The position numbers and the translations under genes were made by a program. This document shows positions 55,863 to 64,000 of a DNA stretch of 64,000 nucleotides, one piece after another (the first letter of the stretch is position 1; the number at the start of each line of letters is the position of its first letter). Origin of the DNA: Mycobacterium saskatchewanense. Lineage in GTDB: Bacteria; Actinomycetota; Actinomycetes; Mycobacteriales; Mycobacteriaceae. Location of the stretch: contig NZ_AP022573.1 of the NCBI RefSeq assembly GCF_010729105.1, positions 372,001-436,000 of the forward strand, given 5' to 3'. The notes under the pieces were generated by a model. That model was not told where the DNA came from. It saw only the letters and a program-made list of their open reading frames with translations, and made no database searches.

Positions 55863-57929
55863 ATGGATGACCACAAGGGGACTACGCGGCGCCTGGACGC
55901 CGGACGGCGACTGCTGAGCAACCCGCGGCAGGCCCGTGAGGCGTTACGCGCGGGCTTCCAGTCGTTGCCCTCGGCGACGGTCGCGCATCTCTTCCGTCGT
56001 GTGCCCCCGGTGAGCTCTATCCCGGCCGCGGAGCCGGAGGCGCCGCACCCGCAGGGCGACGTGAGTGGGTCCCGGCTCGCGGTGGCCAACGGCGCGCCGT
56101 TCGCGGGCTACACAATCTTGCGGCAGCTGGGCGCAGGCGGGATGGCCGAGGTGTACCTCGCTCTGCATCCCAGGTTGCCCCGTCGCGACGTCATCAAGGT
56201 GCTCGCCGAGGCCGTCACGGCGGACCGAGAGTTCCGCGAAAGGTTCAACCGGGAGGCCGATCTCGCCGCGACGCTGTGGCACCCGCACATCGTCGGCGTC
56301 CACGATCGCGGCGAGTTCAACGGTCAGCTCTGGATCTCCATGGACTACGTCGAGGGCACCGACGCCGCCCGGCTGGTGAAGGAGCGCTTTCAGGACGGGA
56401 TGGCGATCGAGGACGTCTGTGCCATCCTCCAGGCGGTTGCCGGCGCGCTCGACTACGCCCACGATCGCGGCCTGCTGCACCGCGACGTCAAGCCCGCCAA
56501 CATCCTGCTCACCCACCCAGAAGACGGTGAGCGCCGAATCGTGTTGGCGGACTTCGGTGTCGCGCGCCACCTCGGCGACATCAGTGGAATCACCGAGACC
56601 AACGTCGCCGTGGGAACTGTGGCCTACGCCGCGCCGGAACAGCTGACGGGCGGCAAGATCGACGGGCGGGCGGACCAATATGCTTTGGCCGCAACGGCTT
56701 TCCACCTTCTCACCGGTGCACCACCGTTCCAGCACTCCAACCCAATCGCCGTGATCAGCCAGCACCTGCACGAGGACCCGCCGCTGCTCAGCGACTTCCG
56801 CCCGGAGTTGGCGGACCTCGACGACGTGTTCGCCAAGGCCCTGGCCAAGCAGCCCGAGGACAGGTTCGAACGGTGCCGGGCCTTCGCCGCCGCGTTCAAC
56901 GAACGCGTCGAGGCAATGGGCGACGTCGAACCAGACGCCGAGGCAGCCGTTGTCGCGGCGCCGAGGTCGCGCGGTGCCCTCTCCGCTTTGAGCCGCCGCT
57001 TCTCGTCGCGGGCGCGGTGGGCCGCGGCGCTGGTGTGCGCGGTGCTCATCGCGGTGGCCACGACGTGGTCGCTGTTGTACTCCTTCCAGCCCGACGGCTC
57101 GCCGAGCAATCCCGCGCTCGCCTCGAAGCCGTCCGTCCCGGCGCCCAGCGCCGCCGTGCGATCTGGGGGCCCGGCGCTGAACGGCACCTACCAGTTGACG
57201 TACGACCGCAGCAAGCAGACCGCCAACGGCATCCCGATCCGGCACGACGGAATCAAGAGCGATTGGTGGGCCTTCCGCTCCGTCTGCACCACGACCAATG
57301 GTTGTGCCGCGACGGCGGTCCAACTCGACGACGGCAACCACCAGGTGGCCAGCACCGCCGACGGCGGGCACACCGACACGCTGAGATTCGTCGGCGGCTA
57401 CTGGCAGGGCACGCCTCAGCAGCAGCGGGTGGGCTGCACGCAGCCGAACGGGCAGGTTCAGGCGACCCAGCAGGAGACCATCGCATGGTCGCTGGCCCCG
57501 CAGTCCGACGGCACGCTGCGCGGCACAGTCACCGAGACCGTGCTGAGCAACGAGTGCGGCGCGCAGGGCGCGGTGGTTCGAGTTCCGGTGGTCGCCACCC
57601 GCGCGGGTGATGTGCCCGCGGGCCTGAAGATGGCCGACCCCGCCCAGGCGATCGCGACGACCAACCCGCCGACGACTCCGGGTTCGCCGCCCGTCCTCGG
57701 CGGCCTGTGCAGCGACATCGACAAGCTGTCCTACGACCCGACCAACAACGAGCAGATCGTCTGCGAGGGCAACAGCTGGGCCCGCGCGCCCATCACCACC
57801 GGGGTGCACGCGTCCGGCAGCTCGTGCGACCGGCCCGGGCTTCCGGTGTTCGCCATGTCGACGTCGAACGACGGGCACCTGCTCGAATGCGATCCCGTCA
57901 CCCGGACCTGGACGCGCCCGGCGGGCTAG
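55863..57929 (+). CDS. Transmembrane Ser/Thr protein kinase, PknF type
   Basis: The 688-residue kinase has a G-loop [11 protein letters not shown] (89-99), K112 in VIKVLAE, H206-R207-D208 in [14 protein letters not shown] 230-232 and APE 257-259. A juxtamembrane basic stretch, one helix (about 386-406) and a 280-residue Cys-containing outer domain follow ([38 protein letters not shown]). It is much longer than M. tuberculosis PknF (476). The ATG at 55863 follows a purine-rich ribosome site but adds 78 residues before the kinase fold; a GTG at 56061 with AGGG upstream would remove most of them. Divergent from its likely substrate, the FHA-ABC transporter. Confidence 0.88.
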   Translation: MDDHKGTTRRLDAGRRLLSNPRQAREALRAGFQSLPSATVAHLFRRVPPVSSIPAAEPEAPHPQGDVSGSRLAVANGAPFAGYTILRQLGAGGMAEVYLALHPRLPRRDVIKVLAEAVTADREFRERFNREADLAATLWHPHIVGVHDRGEFNGQLWISMDYVEGTDAARLVKERFQDGMAIEDVCAILQAVAGALDYAHDRGLLHRDVKPANILLTHPEDGERRIVLADFGVARHLGDISGITETNVAVGTVAYAAPEQLTGGKIDGRADQYALAATAFHLLTGAPPFQHSNPIAVISQHLHEDPPLLSDFRPELADLDDVFAKALAKQPEDRFERCRAFAAAFNERVEAMGDVEPDAEAAVVAAPRSRGALSALSRRFSSRARWAAALVCAVLIAVATTWSLLYSFQPDGSPSNPALASKPSVPAPSAAVRSGGPALNGTYQLTYDRSKQTANGIPIRHDGIKSDWWAFRSVCTTTNGCAATAVQLDDGNHQVASTADGGHTDTLRFVGGYWQGTPQQQRVGCTQPNGQVQATQQETIAWSLAPQSDGTLRGTVTETVLSNECGAQGAVVRVPVVATRAGDVPAGLKMADPAQAIATTNPPTTPGSPPVLGGLCSDIDKLSYDPTNNEQIVCEGNSWARAPITTGVHASGSSCDRPGLPVFAMSTSNDGHLLECDPVTRTWTRPAG

Positions 57930-58104
57930 GGGCTTTCCTTCCTGCGGGGCTCTTCGCGTGTTCCCCCCGCGAGCGTGCGTGTCCGCACGGCGGCACGCCG
58001 CTGGCCGCGTACATTTGCGCACGCTCGCGGGCGGTCGGTGGGACCGCTGCGCTCCACCGACCGGCCCGGAAGCACTTGTCGGTGAGTCGCTCTACCCTGG
58101 TGCC

Positions 58105-60260
<2,156 letters not shown>

Positions 60261-60264
<4 letters not shown>

Positions 60265-61700
60265 CGCATCCGTCCGGTAGTTGGCGTGAGCTGCTCGACG
60301 GCAGGTATCTGGGAACTTCGGTCGTGCTGGCCGGTGGGGTCGCGCTGTATGCCACCAACGAGTTCCTGACCAGCAGCCTGCTCCCTAATACCGTCGCCGA
60401 GATCGGCGGCAGCCGCCTCTACGCCTGGGTGACCACCCTGTACCTCGTCGGGTCGGTGGTGGCGGCGACGTTGGTCAATCCGGTCCTGCTGCGCGTCGGG
60501 GCGCGATCGTCATACCTGGCGGGGTTGGCGCTCTTCGGGCTGTCCAGCCTGTTGTGCGGGGCGGCGCCCACCATGGAGGTCCTGATCGCGGGACGCACCC
60601 TCCAGGGCGTGGCGGGCGGGCTCCTCGCCGGCCTCGGGTACGCCGTGATCAATGCCGCCCTGCCGCGCGCGCTGTGGACGCGCGGCTCGGCGGTGGTGTC
60701 GGCGATGTGGGGCGTCGCCACCGTGGTCGGCCCCGCGACGGGCGGCTTGTTCGCCGAGTTCGGCCTGTGGCGCTGGGCCTTCGGCGTGATGACCCTGCTG
60801 GCGGCGGCGATGGCCCTGCTGGTTCCGGTCGCGCTGCCCGCCGGCCAGGGCGACCCGACCGCCGCGGCCCCCGCCCGCAAAGTGCCGGTGCTGTCATTGG
60901 TGCTGGTCGGCGCCGCGGCGCTGGCCATCAGCGCCGCCCAGGTGCCGCACGCCACCGCCGCGACCGCCGGCCTCCTGGCCGTCGGTGTGGCGCTGGTCGG
61001 GCTGTTCGTGGCGGTCGACTGGCGGACGCGCGCCGAGGTATTGCCGCCTAGCGTCTTCAACCGCGGCCCCTTGAAGTGGATCTACCTCACCCTCGGGGTG
61101 CTGATGGCCGGGGCGATGGTGGACATCTACGTGCCGCTGTTCGGCCAGGAGTTGGCGCACCTGACGCCGGTCGGGGCCGGGTTCCTGGGCGCGGCGGTAG
61201 CGATCGGCTGGACGGTCAGCGAGATCGTGAGCGCTTCGCTGGAGAACCCGCGCACCGTCGGGCGGGTCATCGCGGCGGCGCCGCTGGTGGTGGCGTCGGG
61301 GCTGGCCCTCGGAGCCCTCACGCAGCGCGACAACGCCTCGGCGTGGACCGTCGCGCTATGGGCGCTGGCCCTGCTGGTCGACGGGATCGGCATCGGGATG
61401 GCGTGGCCCCACTTGTCGGCGCGCGCGATGGGTTCCGTCGACGACCCCGACGAGGGCGGTGCCGCCGCGGCGGCCATCAATACCGTGCAGCTGATCTCCG
61501 CGGCCTTCGGCGCCGGGCTGGCGGGGGTCGTCGTCAACACGGCCCATGGCGGTGACGCGGTGGCGGCCCGCTGGCTGTTCACCGTGTTCAGCGCGTTGAC
61601 CGCCGCGGGAGCGGTCGCCAGCTACCTTGCGACCCGCGGCAGCGGCCGGGCGGAGCGCGTCGACATGCCGCTGAATCAGTCGGAGTCGTCCTCGGCGTGA
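60261..61700 (+). CDS. MFS multidrug-type exporter (Rv1634 type)
   Basis: The 479-residue protein has about 14 hydrophobic helices as in the DHA2 family (EmrB/QacA). Motifs include [21 protein letters not shown] in helix 1, [20 protein letters not shown] (motif C-like region) and [21 protein letters not shown]. The GTG at 60261 overlaps the uvrB stop by 4 nt. Rv1634 in M. tuberculosis has been linked to fluoroquinolone efflux; the natural substrate is not known. Its last 25 nt overlap the convergent mgtC-like gene. Confidence 0.9.
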
Positions 61701-62395
61701 ATGACCGCCACCACCCCGTCGACATCGGAGAAGATGTCCTTCGCGTTGGCGATTTTTTGCCCGGAGAGCGTCATCGTCACCGCGACTTCACCGTTGTCGA
61801 TGTCGTGGGGATCGGCATCGAGCTCGGTGAGCTGCCAGTCTCGTTGCCCACAGAGGCGGAGCACTTCGCGCAGCACCCCGCGTCCGTTGGTGTAAATGAT
61901 CTGCAGCCGGACGGTGCCGCGCAGCCGGGCCGTCAGCTGGCGTTCGACCCCGTTGAAGGCGAGCGCACTGACGAAGTGCAGCGCCACGACGGCGGCGCCG
62001 AGCAGGAGCAGACCGGCGCCGGCCGCCATGCCGATCGCGGCGGATTCCCAAACGGCCGCCGCGGTCGTCAGGCCATGCACCGCGCCGCGCCGGGTGATGA
62101 TGATCCCCGCTCCCAGAAAGCCGATGCCGGAGACGATCTGGGCCGCGACCCGGGAGGGGTCCAGCACGATCCGTCCGGGCGCCAGGACGTCGTCGAAGCC
62201 GTACTTGCTGATCAGCATGATCAGCGCGGCCGCGGTGCCGACGATGGTCTGGGTGCGCAGGCCTGCACTCTTGCCCTGGATGGTCCGTTCCAGGCCGATG
62301 AGCGCCGTCAACCCAAATGCGGCGAACAGCTTGACGACGTGGCGCAGGCCCTGCACGTCGCCGCCGAACAGCGGGTTGGCCAGCCAGGTGTGCAT
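61676..62395 (-). CDS. MgtC/SapB family membrane protein
   Basis: The 239-residue protein has the MgtC core: FAAFGLTALIGLERTIQGKSAGLRTQ, LIMLISKYGF, and RVAAQIVSGIGFLGAGIII in about four helices. A C-terminal soluble ACT-like domain (LQIIYTNGRGVLREVLRL to VAVIHAEDD) completes it. MgtC proteins support growth in low Mg2+ and in macrophages, acting on ATP synthase or phosphate balance in other bacteria. M. tuberculosis MgtC is Rv1811 at another locus. It lies 38 nt downstream of capA and overlaps the MFS gene by 25 nt. Confidence 0.9.
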   Translation of the reverse strand: MHTWLANPLFGGDVQGLRHVVKLFAAFGLTALIGLERTIQGKSAGLRTQTIVGTAAALIMLISKYGFDDVLAPGRIVLDPSRVAAQIVSGIGFLGAGIIITRRGAVHGLTTAAAVWESAAIGMAAGAGLLLLGAAVVALHFVSALAFNGVERQLTARLRGTVRLQIIYTNGRGVLREVLRLCGQRDWQLTELDADPHDIDNGEVAVTMTLSGQKIANAKDIFSDVDGVVAVIHAEDDSD

Positions 62396-62433
62396 GCCCT
62401 CAATTACCCCCCAGTCGACATTTCACGCGCCCA

Positions 62434-63999
62434 TTACCGCGTCGATCTGACCACTTGCGAGTAGTGGAATTGCCACCGCTCGACAATGTGGAACCCGAGA
62501 TAGCCCGGGAATCGGTAGGCGGGCGATCGTCCGAAGACCCCAGGATTCAGCGATTGTCCGGTCTGATGATCCGGTAGCGATTTGTCCTTGTCGGTGATGG
62601 TCCAGATGGTCGGGCACTTGTTGATCCTGGCGGTCGTCAGCCAGACGGCGACGTGGCCGTCCCATAGCGTGCCGACCTTGGGCCCGTAGGCGCCTCGCTC
62701 CACGTCGATCAGCGCCCGGAACGCGGCCGGCCGGGTCGCCAGCAGGGCTCGGATCGGGCCCGGCCGCCACGGCACGGTGTTGTCCACCATCAAGCAGTCG
62801 CCGGGTGCGGCGTGCGAGCCGATCAGGTCGGCCACCTGGCTGTAGTCCCAGCCCTCCTTGGCGTACGGCCAGCGCTGCGTGAACAGGTAGTTCGGCAGCG
62901 CGGCCGCCGCGCACGCGACGACGAGGCCGGCGATCAGCCACGGCTTGCGGGCGACCGTCACGATCGACACGGCCAGGACGATGGCCGCGGCCGGGGCGGT
63001 GAAGATCAGGTAGCGCGGATAGTAGATCGGTTCGTCGATCGCGGAGTAGATGACGACGAGGGCGGTCGGGACGACGATCCACGCGACGCAGACGACGAGC
63101 AGGCGGCGCATGTCGCCCTCGGGGGCCGGCGCTCCGGCGAGCCGCGCGACGACCGCGGCGGCGACGACGACGCCCGCGAGCACGGCGAACGGAATGCTGT
63201 GGTCGAAGTACTGGCGTTGGATGATGTCGAACGCGTAATGCCAGCTGACCGGATAGATCCAGTTCACCTGCCATACCTGGCCATGCGCGAACATGATGAA
63301 CGGCGTCATGATCCCGATGGCGACGGCGGACGCGGCAACCCACCGAACGATCGCGGACTTACGGATGCCGTTGGGCGCCAACAGCGGAACCATCACGGCA
63401 TAGACGGGCACCAGCAGGATCGAGTTGATGTTCAGCAAAATCGTGAGCGCGAAGGCGAGCGCGTAACACACCCACGGCCGGGCCCTGTTGCTCCGGAGGG
63501 CGGCGAGCAGCAACACGGTCAGCCAGATGGTCGCGGCCGCCGCGAAGGCGTACGACCGCGCTTCCATGCCCGCCCAGGTGGTCCGGGGCAGGATGGCGAA
63601 CACCACTCCCGCACACACGGCCGTCACGCGGGTCGAGAAGAGCTTGGTGAACACGGTGACGCCGGCGGCGGCGATACCGATCGCCAGGGCGCTGGGCAGC
63701 CGGGACCAGAACTCGGTGGGGGGGAAGATCGCGAACCAGCCGTGCATCACCAGGTAGTAGAGGCCGTGGACGGCGTCGATGTGGCTGAGCAGGTGCCACA
63801 GCTCGGGCAGGGTGCGGCTGGCCGAGGCGGAGATCGTCGCACCCTCGTCGAACCAGAGCGACGGCCGGCAGGCCCACGCCGCGCTGACGACGGCGGCGAG
63901 GGCGCCGATCGCCCACGGGTCGAGCCTGCTGCCGCGCGGGCGCGCGGGCGCGGGCTCGCCGACCTCGGCGGTAGCGAGCTGCTCAACGGTGGTGGGCAT
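62434..63999 (-). CDS. capA: ManLAM-capping alpha-mannosyltransferase (Rv1635c type)
   Basis: The 521-residue GT-C protein resembles M. tuberculosis Rv1635c (CapA), which adds the first mannose caps to lipoarabinomannan using polyprenyl-phosphomannose. It has the GT-C signature D51-E52 in RPSLWFDEGATISASAS after the first helix, a second loop with HIDAVHGLYYLVMHG, about 9-10 further helices (to near 380) and a C-terminal periplasmic domain (PGDCLMVDNTVPWRPGP, IVERWQFHYSQVV). The ATG at 63999 is just inside the window edge and gives MPTTVEQLAT, matching the homologue. Confidence 0.92.
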   Translation of the reverse strand: MPTTVEQLATAEVGEPAPARPRGSRLDPWAIGALAAVVSAAWACRPSLWFDEGATISASASRTLPELWHLLSHIDAVHGLYYLVMHGWFAIFPPTEFWSRLPSALAIGIAAAGVTVFTKLFSTRVTAVCAGVVFAILPRTTWAGMEARSYAFAAAATIWLTVLLLAALRSNRARPWVCYALAFALTILLNINSILLVPVYAVMVPLLAPNGIRKSAIVRWVAASAVAIGIMTPFIMFAHGQVWQVNWIYPVSWHYAFDIIQRQYFDHSIPFAVLAGVVVAAAVVARLAGAPAPEGDMRRLLVVCVAWIVVPTALVVIYSAIDEPIYYPRYLIFTAPAAAIVLAVSIVTVARKPWLIAGLVVACAAAALPNYLFTQRWPYAKEGWDYSQVADLIGSHAAPGDCLMVDNTVPWRPGPIRALLATRPAAFRALIDVERGAYGPKVGTLWDGHVAVWLTTARINKCPTIWTITDKDKSLPDHQTGQSLNPGVFGRSPAYRFPGYLGFHIVERWQFHYSQVVRSTR

Positions 64000-64000
64000 G

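Overview
The window is a high-GC actinobacterial chromosome segment whose gene order closely follows, from memory, Mycobacterium tuberculosis Rv1589 (bioB) to Rv1635c (capA). Near-identical proteins (NadA, HisF, RpsA, PolA, UvrB), 4-nt ATGA/GTGA gene overlaps and apparently leaderless genes also point to Mycobacterium. Extra genes relative to M. tuberculosis suggest a non-tuberculous, probably slow-growing species; the species itself cannot be fixed from this window.

Layout. 1-8.7 kb: two small membrane genes, the biotin end-step (bioB with its auxiliary gene bsaP), a lipase, and the NAD de novo operon nadABC, divergent from its repressor gene nrtR across a palindromic operator. 9.2-15.6 kb: eight-gene histidine operon (hisD-C-B-H-A-impA-F-I). 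15.7-23 kb: decayed kinase fragment, chaA, bcpB, then tryptophan genes trpE-C-B-A without trpF; the hisA product (PriA type) probably supplies that step for both pathways. 22.9-31.6 kb: lgt, small membrane proteins, pyruvate kinase, thioesterase, a DUF2156 protein and a frameshifted LLM oxidoreductase. 29.9-37.8 kb, minus strand: cydABDC cytochrome bd operon, an HdeD-like protein and an adenylate cyclase. 37.9-38.6 kb: an AT-richer scar beside an unusual tRNA-Leu(CAA). 38.7-47 kb: pdtaR, thiolase/DUF35 pair, polA, transporter remnant, rpsA, coaE-GrpB fusion.

47-55.6 kb is the accessory part. A minus-strand cluster runs hrp1 (dormancy CBS protein, with a DosR-like box upstream), a HAD phosphatase fused to a P-loop ATPase, a stand-alone ATP-dependent DNA ligase, and a LigD-type primase-polymerase. 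It is flanked by a collagen-like secreted protein, a DUF402 protein and an FHA-FHA-ABC transporter (Rv1747 type) that stands divergent from a PknF-type Ser/Thr kinase. 58-64 kb returns to the conserved backbone: uvrB, an MFS exporter, an MgtC-like protein and the lipoarabinomannan-capping mannosyltransferase capA.

The strongest candidate for something undescribed is the hrp1 / HAD-ATPase / ligase / polymerase cluster, which looks like a hypoxia- or dormancy-linked DNA repair operon. Further points are the class-I-shaped tRNA-Leu, four decayed genes, and non-canonical or leaderless translation starts.
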